Assembly (NCBI GenBank): GCA_036245805.1
Contig: BTRK01000006.1
Span: forward strand, 10,200,365-10,264,364
Length of the DNA stretch: 64,000 nt
Direction of reading: 5' to 3'
Source of the DNA: Pristionchus mayeri
Lineage: Eukaryota; Nematoda; Chromadorea; Rhabditida; Neodiplogasteridae
The notes beneath the pieces are model-generated. The model saw only the letters and a program-made list of their open reading frames with translations. It was not told where the DNA came from and ran no database searches. Positions 25,921 to 36,859 of this stretch are shown piece by piece (within the stretch, counting starts at the first letter, position 1; each line of letters opens with the position of its first letter). The position numbers and the translations under genes are program-made.

Positions 25921-27039
25921 TAGACAATCTAGGGCCATTTCTCCTCTAGACAATCTAGGGTCCTTTCTCCTCTAGACAATCTAGGGTCCTTTCTCCTCTA
26001 GACAATTTAGGGCCCTTTCTCATCTGGACAATCTAGGGCCCTTTCTCCTCTAGACAATCTAGGGCCATTTCTCCTCTAGACAATCTAGGGCCATTTCTCC
26101 TCTAGACAATCTAGGGCCATTTCTCCTCTAGACAATCTAGGGTCCTCTCTCCTCTAGACAATCTAGGGTCCTTTCTCCTCTAGACAATCTAGGGCCCTTT
26201 CTCCTCTAGACAATCTAGGGTCCTATCTCCTCTAGACAATCTAGGGCCATTTCTCCTCTAGACAATCTAGGGCCATTTCTCCTCTAGACAATCTAGGGTC
26301 CTTTCTCCTCTAGACAATCTAGGGTCCTTTCTCCTCTAGACAATCTAGGGTCCTTTCTCCTCTAGACAATCTAGGGCCCTTTCTCCTCTAGACAATCTAG
26401 GGTCCTTTCTCCTCTAGACAATCTAGGGTCCTTTCTCCTCTAGACAATTTAGGGCCCTTTCTCATCTGGACAATCTAGGGCCCTTTCTCCTCTAGACAAT
26501 CTAGGGCCCTTTCTCCTCTAGACAATCTAGGGCCATTTCTCCTCTAGACAATCTAGGGCCATTTCTCCTCTAGACAATCTAGGGTCCTTTCTCCTCTAGA
26601 CAATCTAGGGTCCTTTCTCCTCTAGACAATCTAGGGCCCTTTCTCCTCTAGACAATCTAGGGCCATTTCTCCTCTTGACAATCTAGGGCCATTTCTCCTC
26701 TAGACAATCTAGGGTCCTTTCTCCTCTAGACAATCTAGGGTCGTTTCTCCTTTAGATAATCTAGGGTCCTTTCTTCTCTAGACAATCTAGGGTCCTTCCT
26801 CCTCTAGACAATCTAGGGTCCTTTCTCCTCTAGACAATCTAGGTCCTTCCTCCTCTAGACAATCTAGGGTCCTTTCTCCTCTAGACAATCTAGGGTCCTT
26901 CCTCCTCTAGACAATTTAGGGCCCTTTCTCATCTGAACAATCTAGGGCCCTTTCTCCTCTAGACAATCTAGGGTCCTTCCTCCTCTAGACAATCTAGGGT
27001 CCTTCCTCCTCTAGACAACATAGGGTCTTTCCTCCTCTA

Positions 27040-28680
27040 GACAACATAGGGCCCTTTCTCCTCTAGACAATCTAGGGTCCTTTCTCCTCTAGACAATCTA
27101 GGGTCCTTTCTCCTCTAGACAATCTAGGGTCCTTTCTCCTCTAGACAATCTAGGGTCCTTTCTTCTCTAGACAATCTAGGGTCCTTCCTCCTCTAGACAA
27201 TCTAGGGCCATTTCTCCTCTAGACAATCTAGGGCCATTTCTCCTCTAGACAATCTAGGGTCCTTTCTCCTCTAGACAATCTAGGGTCCTTCCTCCTCTAG
27301 ACAATTTAGGGCCCTTTCTCATCTGGACAATCTAGGGCCCTTTCTCCTCTAGACAATTTAGGGTCCTTCCTCCTCTAGACAATCTAGGGCCATTTCTCCT
27401 CTAGACAATCTAGGGCCCTTTCTCCTCTAGACAATCTAGGGCCCTTTCTCCTCTAGACAATTTAGGGCCCTTTCTCATCTGGAAAATCTAGGGCCCTTTC
27501 TCCTCTAGACAATCTAGGGCCCTTTCTCCTCTAGACAATCTAGGGCCCTTTCTCCTCTAGACAATTTAGGGCCCTTTCTCATCTGGAAAATCTAGGGTCC
27601 TTTCTCCTCTAGACAATCTAGGGTCCTTTCTCCTCTAGACAATCTAGGGTCCTTTCTCCTCTAGACAATCTAGGGTCCTTTCTCCTCTAGACAATCTAGG
27701 GTCCTTTCTTCTCTAGACAATCTAGGGTCCTTCCTCCTCTAGACAATCTAGGGCCATTTCTCCTCTAGACAATCTAGGGCCATTTCTCCTCTAGACAATC
27801 TAGGGTCCTTTCTCCTCTAGACAATCTAGGGTCCTTCCTCCTCTAGACAATTTAGGGCCCTTTCTCATCTGGACAATCTAGGGCCCTTTCTCCTCTAGAC
27901 AATTTAGGGTCCTTCCTCCTCTAGACAATCTAGGGCCATTTCTCCTCTAGACAATCTAGGGCCCTTTCTCCTCTAGACAATCTAGGGCCCTTTCTCCTCT
28001 AGACAATTTAGGGCCCTTTCTCATCTGGAAAATCTAGGGCCCTTTCTCCTCTAGACAATCTAGGGCCCTTTCTCCTCTAGACAATCTAGGGCCCTTTCTC
28101 CTCTAGACAATTTAGGGCCCTTTCTCATCTGGAAAATCTAGGGTCCTTTCTCCTCTAGACAATCTAGGGTCCTTTCTCCTCTAGACAATCTAGGGTCCTT
28201 TCTCCTCTAGACAATCTAGGGCCATTTCTCCTCTAGACAATCTAGGGTCCTTTCTTCTCTAGACAATCTAGGGTCCTTCCTCCTCTAGACAATCTAGGGC
28301 CATTTCTCCTCTAGACAATCTAGGGCCATTTCTCCTCTAGACAATCTAGGGTCCTTTCTCCTCTAGACAATCTAGGGTCCTTTCTCCTCTAGACAATCTA
28401 GGGTCCTTTCTCCTCTAGACAATCTAGGGTCCTTTCTTCTCTAGACAATCTAGGGTCCTTCCTCCTCTAGACAATCTAGGGCCATTTCTCCTCTAGACAA
28501 TCTAGGGCCATTTCTCCTCTAGACAATCTAGGGTCCTTTCTCCTCTAGACAATCTAGGGTCCTTCCTCCTCTAGACAATTTAGGGCCCTTTCTCATCTGG
28601 ACAATCTAGGGCCCTTTCTCCTCTAGACAATTTAGGGTCCTTCCTCCTCTAGACAATCTAGGGCCATTTCTCCTCTAGAC
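27040..28680. repeat. 546-bp (21-monomer) tandem duplication
   Basis: The junction CATCTGGAAAATCTAGGGTCC occurs with GGAAAA at 27585 and 28131, 546 bp apart. Both copies read, monomer by monomer, A-A-A-A-G-E-B-B-A-E-TD-C-TE-B-C-C-TD-C-C-C-TD, except that the next copy replaces one A by B and gains extra A and G monomers. A third, expanded copy follows to about 29.0 kb. The start and end are approximate. Confidence 0.8.
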
Positions 28681-29089
28681 AATCTAGGGCCCTTTCTCCT
28701 CTAGACAATCTAGGGCCCTTTCTCCTCTAGACAATTTAGGGCCCTTTCTCATCTGGAAAATCTAGGGCCCTTTCTCCTCTAGACAATCTAGGGCCCTTTC
28801 TCCTCTAGACAATCTAGGGCCCTTTCTCCTCTAGACAATTTAGGGCCCTTTCTCATCTGGAAAATCTAGGGCCCTTTCTCCTCTAGACAATCTAGGGCCC
28901 TTTCTCCTCTAGACAATCTAGGGCCCTTTCTCCTCTAGACAATTTAGGGCCCTTTCTCATCTGGAAAATCTAGGGCCATTTCTCCTCTTGACAATCTAGG
29001 GCCATTTCTCCTCTAGACAATCTAGGGTCCTTTCTCCTCTAGACAATCTAGGGTCGTTTCTCCTCTAGATAATCTAGGGTCCTTTCTTC

Positions 29090-32000
29090 TCTAGACAATC
29101 TAGGGTCCTTCCTCCTCTAGACAATCTAGGGTCCTTTCTCCTCTAGACAATCTAGGTCCTTCCTCCTCTAGACAATCTAGGGTCCTTTCTCCTCTAGACA
29201 ATCTAGGGTCCTTCCTCCTCTAGACAATTTAGGGCCCTTTCTCATCTGGACAATCTAGGGCCCTTTCTCCTCTAGACAATCTAGGGTCCTTCCTCCTCTA
29301 GACAATCTAGGGTCCTTCCTCCTCTAGACAACATAGGGTCTTTCCTCCTCTAGACAACATAGGGCCCTTTCTCCTCTAGACAATCTAGGGTCCTTTCTCC
29401 TCTAGACAATCTAGGGTCCTTTCTCCTCTAGACAATCTAGGGTCCTTTCTCCTCTAGACAATCTAGGGTCCTTTCTTCTCTAGACAATCTAGGGTCCTTC
29501 CTCCTCTAGACAATCTAGGGCCATTTCTCCTCTAGACAATCTAGGGCCATTTCTCCTCTAGACAATCTAGGGTCCTTTCTCCTCTAGACAATCTAGGGTC
29601 CTTCCTCCTCTAGACAATTTAGGGCCCTTTCTCATCTGGACAATCTAGGGCCCTTTCTCCTCTAGACAATTTAGGGTCCTTTCTCCTCTAGACAATCTAG
29701 GGTCCTTTCTCCTTTAGATAATCTAGGGTCCTTTCTTCTCTAGACAATCTAGGGTCCTTCCTCCTCTAGACAATCTAGGGTCCTTTCTCCTCTAGACAAT
29801 CTAGGTCCTTCCTCCTCTAGACAATCTAGGGTCCTTTCTCCTCTAGACAATCTAGGGTCCTTTCTCCTCTAGACAATCTAGGGTCCTTTCTCCTCTAGAC
29901 AATTTAGGGCCCTTTCTCATCTGGACAATCTAGGGCCCTTTCTCCTCTAGACAATCTAGGGTCCTTTCTCCTCTAGACAATCTAGGGTCCTTTCTTCTCT
30001 AGACAATCTAGGGCCCTTTCTCCTCTAGACAATTTAGGGCCCTTTCTCATCTGAAAAATCTAGGGCCCTTTCTCCTCTAGACAATCTAGGGCCCTTTCTC
30101 CTCTGGACAATCTAGGGCCATTTCTCCTCTTGACAATCTAGGGCCATTTCTCCTCTAGACAATCTAGGGTCCTTTCTCCTCTAGACAATCTAGGGTCCTT
30201 TCTCCTTTAGATAATCTAGGGTCCTTTCTTCTCTAGACAATCTAGGGTCCTTCCTCCTCTAGACAATCTAGGGTCCTTTCTCCTCTAGACAATCTAGGTC
30301 CTTCCTCCTCTAGACAATCTAGGGCCCTTTCTCCTCTAGACAATCTAGGGTCCTTTCTTCTCTAGACAATCTAGGGTCCTTCCTCCTCTAGACAATCTAG
30401 GGCCATTTCTCCTCTAGACAATCTAGGGCCATTTCTCCTCTAGACAATCTAGGGTCCTTTCTCCTCTAGACAATCTAGGGTCCTTCCTCCTCTAGACAAT
30501 TTAGGGCCCTTTCTCATCTGGACAATCTAGGGCCCTTTCTCCTCTAGACAATTTAGGGTCCTTCCTCCTCTAGACAATCTAGGGCCATTTCTCCTCTAGA
30601 CAATCTAGGGCCCTTTCTCCTCTAGACAATCTAGGGCCCTTTCTCCTCTAGACAATTTAGGGCCCTTTCTCATCTGGAAAATCTAGGGCCCTTTCTCCTC
30701 TAGACAATCTAGGGCCCTTTCTCCTCTAGACAATCTAGGGCCCTTTCTCCTCTAGACAATTTAGGGCCCTTTCTCATCTGGAAAATCTAGGGCCATTTCT
30801 CCTCTTGACAATCTAGGGCCATTTCTCCTCTAGACAATCTAGGGTCCTTTCTCCTCTAGACAATCTAGGGTCGTTTCTCCTCTAGATAATCTAGGGCCCT
30901 TTCTCCTCTAGACAATCTAGGGCCCTTTCTCATCTAGACAATTTAGGGCCCTTTCTCATCTGGAAAATCTAGGGCCCTTTCTCCTCTAGACAATCTAGGG
31001 CCCTTTCTCCTCTAGACAATCTAGGGCCCTTTCTCCTCTAGACAATTTAGGGCCCTTTCTCATCTGGAAAATCTAGGGCCCTTTCTCCTCTAGACAATCT
31101 AGGGCCCTTTCTCCTCTAGACAATCTAGGGCCCTTTCTCCTCTAGACAATTTAGGGCCCTTTCTCATCTGGAAAATCTAGGGCCATTTCTCCTCTTGACA
31201 ATCTAGGGCCATTTCTCCTCTAGACAATCTAGGGTCCTTTCTCCTCTAGACAATCTAGGGTCGTTTCTCCTCTAGATAATCTAGGGTCCTTTCTTCTCTA
31301 GACAATCTAGGGTCCTTCCTCCTCTAGACAATCTAGGGTCCTTTCTCCTCTAGACAATCTAGGTCCTTCCTCCTCTAGACAATCTAGGGTCCTTTCTCCT
31401 CTAGACAATCTAGGGTCCTTCCTCCTCTAGACAATTTAGGGCCCTTTCTCATCTGGACAATCTAGGGCCCTTTCTCCTCTAGACAATCTAGGGTCCTTCC
31501 TCCTCTAGACAATCTAGGGTCCTTCCTCCTCTAGACAACATAGGGTCTTTCCTCCTCTAGACAACATAGGGCCCTTTCTCCTCTAGACAATCTAGGGTCC
31601 TTTCTCCTCTAGACAATCTAGGGTCCTTTCTCCTCTAGACAATCTAGGGTCCTTTCTCCTCTAGACAATCTAGGGTCCTTTCTTCTCTAGACAATCTAGG
31701 GTCCTTCCTCCTCTAGACAATCTAGGGCCATTTCTCCTCTAGACAATCTAGGGCCATTTCTCCTCTAGACAATCTAGGGTCCTTTCTCCTCTAGACAATC
31801 TAGGGTCCTTCCTCCTCTAGACAATTTAGGGCCCTTTCTCATCTGGACAATCTAGGGCCCTTTCTCCTCTAGACAATTTAGGGTCCTTTCTCCTCTAGAC
31901 AATCTAGGGTCCTTTCTTCTCTAGACAATCTAGGGTCCTTCCTCCTCTAGACAATCTAGGGTCCTTTCTCCTCTAGACAATCTAGGTCCTTCCTCCTCTA

Positions 32001-32540
32001 GACAATCTAGGGTCCTTTCTCCTCTAGACAATCTAGGGTCCTTTCTCCTCTAGACAATCTAGGATCCTTTCTCCTCTAGACAATTTAGGGCCCTTTCTCA
32101 TCTGGACAATCTAGGGCCCTTTCTCCTCTAGACAATCTAGGGTCCTTTCTCCTCTAGACAATCTAGGGTCCTTTCTTCTCTAGACAATCTAGGGCCCTTT
32201 CTCCTCTAGACAATTTAGGGCCCTTTCTCATCTGAAAAATCTAGGGCCCTTTCTCCTCTAGACAATCTAGGGCCCTTTCTCCTCTGGACAATCTAGGGCC
32301 ATTTCTCCTCTTGACAATCTAGGGCCATTTCTCCTCTAGACAATCTAGGGTCCTTTCTCCTCTAGACAATCTAGGGTCCTTTCTCCTTTAGATAATCTAG
32401 GGTCCTTTCTTCTCTAGACAATCTAGGGTCCTTCCTCCTCTAGACAATCTAGGGTCCTTTCTCCTCTAGACAATCTAGGTCCTTCCTCCTCTAGACAATC
32501 TAGGGTCCTTTCTCCTCTAGACAATCTAGGGTCCTTCCTC
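29090..32540. repeat. About 2.2-kb segmental duplication with nested 390-bp repeat
   Basis: AACATAGGGTCT at 29337 and 31544 (2207 bp) and the rare CTCTGGACAA variant at 30101 and 32282 (2181 bp) mark two related copies that differ by one net monomer. Both are preceded by GGGTCGTTTCTCC-TAGATAA and contain TTTAGATAA and CATCTGAAAAATC in the same order. Between them, the junction GGAAAATC-TAGGGCCA with TCTTGACAA occurs at 30781 and 31171, an internal duplication of 390 bp (15 monomers). Ends are approximate. Confidence 0.75.
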
Positions 32541-32560
32541 CTCTAGACAATCTAGGGCCC

Positions 32561-35500
32561 TTTCTCCTTTAGACAATCTAGGGTCCTTCCTCCTCTAGAC
32601 AATCTAGGGTCCTTCCTCCTCTAGACAACATAGGGTCTTTCCTCCTCTAGACAACATAGGGCCCTTTCTCCTCTAGACAATCTAGGGTCCTTTCTCCTCT
32701 AGACAATCTAGGGTCCTTCCTCCTCTAGACAACATAGGGTCTTTCCTCCTCTAGACAACATAGGGCCCTTTCTCCTCTAGACAATCTAGGGTCCTTTCTC
32801 CTCTAGACAATCTAGGTCCTTCCTCCTCTAGACAATCTAGGGTCCTTTCTCCTCTAGACAATCTAGGGTCCTTCCTCCTCTAGACAATTTAGGGCCCTTT
32901 CTCATCTGGACAATCTAGGGCCCTTTCTCCTCTAGACAATCTAGGGTCCTTCCTCCTCTAGACAATCTAGGGTCCTTCCTCCTCTAGACAACATAGGGTC
33001 TTTCCTCCTCTAGACAACATAGGGCCCTTTCTCCTCTAGACAATCTAGGGTCCTTTCTCCTCTAGACAATCTAGGGTCCTTTCTCCTTTAGATAATCTAG
33101 GGTCCTTTCTTCTCTAGACAATCTAGGGTCCTTCCTCCTCTAGACAATCTAGGGTCCTTTCTCCTCTAGACAATCTAGGTCCTTCCTCCTCTAGACAATC
33201 TAGGGTCCTTTCTCCTCTAGACAATCTAGGGTCCTTCCTCCTCTAGACAATTTAGGGCCCTTTCTCATCTGGACAATCTAGGGCCCTTTCTCCTCTAGAC
33301 AATCTAGGGTCCTTCCTCCTCTAGACAATCTAGGGTCCTTCCTCCTCTAGACAACATAGGGTCTTTCCTCCTCTAGACAACATAGGGCCCTTTCTCCTCT
33401 AGACAATCTAGGGTCCTTTCTCCTCTAGACAATCTAGGGTCCTTTCTCCTCTAGACAATCTAGGGTCTCTTCTCCTCTAGACAATCTAGGGTCCTTTCTT
33501 CTCTAGACAATCTAGGGTCCTTCCTCCTCTAGACAATCTAGGGCCATTTCTCCTCTAGACAATCTAGGGCCATTTCTCCTCTAGACAATCTAGGGTCCTT
33601 TCTCCTCTAGACAATCTAGGGTCCTTCCTCCTCTAGACAATTTAGGGCCCTTTCTCATCTGGACAATCTAGGGCCCTTTCTCCTCTAGACAATCTAGGGT
33701 CCTTTCTCCTCTAGACAATCTAGGGTCCTTTCTCCTCTAGACAATTTAGGGCCCTTTCTCCTCTAGACAATCTAGGGCCCTTTCTCCTCTAGACAATTTA
33801 GGGCCCTTTCTCATCTGGAAAATCTAGGGCCCTTTCTCCTCTAGACAATCTAGGGCCCTTTCTCCTCTAGACAATCTAGGGCCCTTTCTCCTCTAGACAA
33901 TTTAGGGCCCTTTCTCATCTGGAAAATCTAGGGCCCTTTCTCCTCTAGACAATCTAGGGCCCTTTCTCCTCTAGACAATCTAGGGCCCTTTCTCCTCTAG
34001 ACAATTTAGGGCCCTTTCTCATCTGGAAAATCTAGGGCCATTTCTCCTCTTGACAATCTAGGGCCATTTCTCCTCTAGACAATCTAGGGTCCTTTCTCCT
34101 CTAGACAATCTAGGGTCGTTTCTCCTCTAGATAATCTAGGGTCCTTTCTTCTCTAGACAATCTAGGGTCCTTCCTCCTCTAGACAATCTAGGGTCCTTTC
34201 TCCTCTAGACAATCTAGGTCCTTCCTCCTCTAGACAATCTAGGGTCCTTTCTCCTCTAGACAATCTAGGGTCCTTCCTCCTCTAGACAATTTAGGGCCCT
34301 TTCTCATCTGGACAATCTAGGGCCCTTTCTCCTTTAGACATTCTAGGGTCCTTCCTCCTCTAGACAATCTAGGGTCCTTCCTCCTCTAGACAACATAGGG
34401 TCTTTCCTCCTCTAGACAACATAGGGCCCTTTCTCCTCTAGACAATCTAGGGTCCTTTCTCCTCTAGACAATCTAGGGTCCTTCCTCCTCTAGACAACAT
34501 AGGGTCTTTCCTCCTCTAGACAACATAGGGCCCTTTCTCCTCTAGACAATCTAGGGTCCTTTCTCCTCTAGACAATCTAGGTCCTTCCTCCTCTAGACAA
34601 TCTAGGGTCCTTTCTCCTCTAGACAATCTAGGGTCCTTCCTCCTCTAGACAATTTAGGGCCCTTTCTCATCTGGACAATCTAGGGCCCTTTCTCCTCTAG
34701 ACAATCTAGGGTCCTTCCTCCTCTAGACAATCTAGGGTCCTTCCTCCTCTAGACAACATAGGGTCTTTCCTCCTCTAGACAACATAGGGCCCTTTCTCCT
34801 CTAGACAATCTAGGGTCCTTTCTCCTCTAGACAATCTAGGGTCCTTTCTCCTCTAGACAATCTAGGGTCCTTTCTCCTCTAGACAATCTAGGGTCCTTTC
34901 TTCTCTAGACAATCTAGGGTCCTTCCTCCTCTAGACAATCTAGGGCCATTTCTCCTCTAGACAATCTAGGGCCATTTCTCCTCTAGACAATCTAGGGTCC
35001 TTTCTCCTCTAGACAATCTAGGGTCCTTCCTCCTCTAGACAATTTAGGGCCCTTTCTCATCTGGACAATCTAGGGCCCTTTCTCCTCTAGACAATCTAGG
35101 GTCCTTTCTCCTCTAGACAATCTAGGGTCGTTTCTCCTCTAGATAATCTAGGGTCCTTTCTTCTCTAGACAATCTAGGGTCCTTCCTCCTCTAGACAATT
35201 TAGGGCCCTTTCTCATCTGGACAATCTAGGGCCCTTTCTCCTCTAGACAATCTAGGGTCCTTTCTCCTCTAGACAATCTAGGGTCGTTTCTCCTCTAGAC
35301 AATCTAGGGTCCTTTCTCCTCTAGACAATCTAGGGTCCTTTCTCCTCTAGACAATCTAGGGTCCTTTCTCCTCTAGACAATCTAGGGTCCTTTCTTCTCT
35401 AGACAATCTAGGGTCCTTCCTCCTCTAGACAATCTAGGGCCATTTCTCCTCTAGACAATCTAGGGCCATTTCTCCTCTAGACAATCTAGGGTCCTTTCTC

Positions 35501-36530
35501 CTCTAGACAATCTAGGGTCCTTCCTCCTCTAGACAATTTAGGGCCCTTTCTCATCTGGACAATCTAGGGCCCTTTCTCCTCTAGACAATCTAGGGTCCTT
35601 TCTCCTCTAGACAATCTAGGGTCGTTTCTCCTCTAGATAATCTAGGGTCCTTTCTTCTCTAGACAATCTAGGGTCCTTCCTCCTCTAGACAATTTAGGGC
35701 CCTTTCTCATCTGGACAATCTAGGGCCCTTTCTCCTCTAGACAATCTAGGGTCCTTTCTCCTCTAGACAATCTAGGGTCGTTTCTCCTCTAGACAATCTA
35801 GGGTCCTTTCTCCTCTAGACAATCTAGGGTCCTTTCTCCTCTAGACAATCTAGGGTCCTTTCTCCTCTAGACAATTTAGGGCCCTTTCTCCTCTAGACAA
35901 TCTAGGGCCCTTTCTCCTCTAGACAATTTAGGGCCCTTTCTCATCTGGAAAATCTAGGGCCCTTTCTCCTCTAGACAATCTAGGGCCCTTTCTCCTCTAG
36001 ACAATCTAGGGCCCTTTCTCCTCTAGACAATTTAGGGCCCTTTCTCATCTGGAAAATCTAGGGCCCTTTCTCCTCTAGACAATCTAGGGCCCTTTCTCCT
36101 CTAGACAATCTAGGGCCCTTTCTCCTCTAGACAATTTAGGGCCCTTTCTCATCTGGAAAATCTAGGGCCATTTCTCCTCTTGACAATCTAGGGCCATTTC
36201 TCCTCTAGACAATCTAGGGTCCTTTCTCCTCTAGACAATCTAGGGTCGTTTCTCCTCTAGATAATCTAGGGTCCTTTCTTCTCTAGACAATCTAGGGTCC
36301 TTCCTCCTCTAGACAATCTAGGGTCCTTTCTCCTCTAGACAATCTAGGTCCTTCCTCCTCTAGACAATCTAGGGTCCTTTCTCCTCTAGACAATCTAGGG
36401 TCCTTCCTCCTCTAGACAATTTAGGGCCCTTTCTCATCTGGACAATCTAGGGCCCTTTCTCCTCTAGACAATCTAGGGTCCTTTCTCCTCTAGACAATCT
36501 AGGGTCCTTCCTCCTCTAGACAACATAGGG
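32561..36530. repeat. 1765-bp segmental duplication
   Basis: AACATAGGGTCT marks at 32634, 32738 and 32997 (spacings 104 and 259) recur at 34399, 34503 and 34762 with the same spacings, an offset of 1765 bp (68 monomers minus three bases). The flanking CTCCTTTAGACA variant at 32561 and 34326 has the same offset; the second copy carries a private GACATTC. A further AACATAGGGTCT mark lies at 36529, 1767 bp beyond 34762. The internal 494-bp duplication is listed separately. The copies are not identical throughout. Confidence 0.8.
35090..35870. repeat. 494-bp (19-monomer) tandem duplication
   Basis: GGGTCGTTTCTCC followed by TAGATAA lies with GTCG at 35127 and 35621, and GGGTCGTTTCTCC followed by TAGACAA at 35283 and 35777; both pairs are exactly 494 bp apart. 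The second copy is cut short near 35870, where it switches to AATTTAGGGCCC in place of the G monomer of the first copy. Confidence 0.83.
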
Positions 36531-36859
36531 TCTTTCCTCCTCTAGACAACATAGGGCCCTTTCTCCTCTAGACAATCTAGGGTCCTTTCTCCTCTAGACA
36601 ATCTAGGGTCCTTTCTCCTCTAGACAATCTAGGGTCCTTTCTCCTCTAGACAATCTAGGGTCCTTTCTTCTCTAGACAATCTAGGGTCCTTCCTCCTCTA
36701 GACAATCTAGGGCCATTTCTCCTCTAGACAATCTAGGGCCATTTCTCCTCTGGACAATCTAGGGTCCTTTCTCCTCTAGACAATCTAGGGTCCTTCCTCC
36801 TCTAGACAATTTAGGGCCCTTTCTCATCTGGACAATCTAGGGCCCTTTCTCCTCTAGAC

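Larger units (their letters stand above)
21130..26640. repeat. 26-bp satellite array, block III
   Basis: This sub-block of the array carries a private set of variants: GGGCCATTTATCC (near 21683, 22930, 24098 and 25318), GGGTCCTCTCTCC (near 21884, 23131, 23754, 24299, 24974, 25519 and 26142), CTATGGCC, CATCTGGGAAATC, and 25-bp monomers with GGGCCTTTC (one C lost). The markers repeat at 1247 and then 1220 bp, showing long tandem units. Boundaries are approximate because every block shares the common A, B and C monomers. No coding or other features are embedded. Confidence 0.92.
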
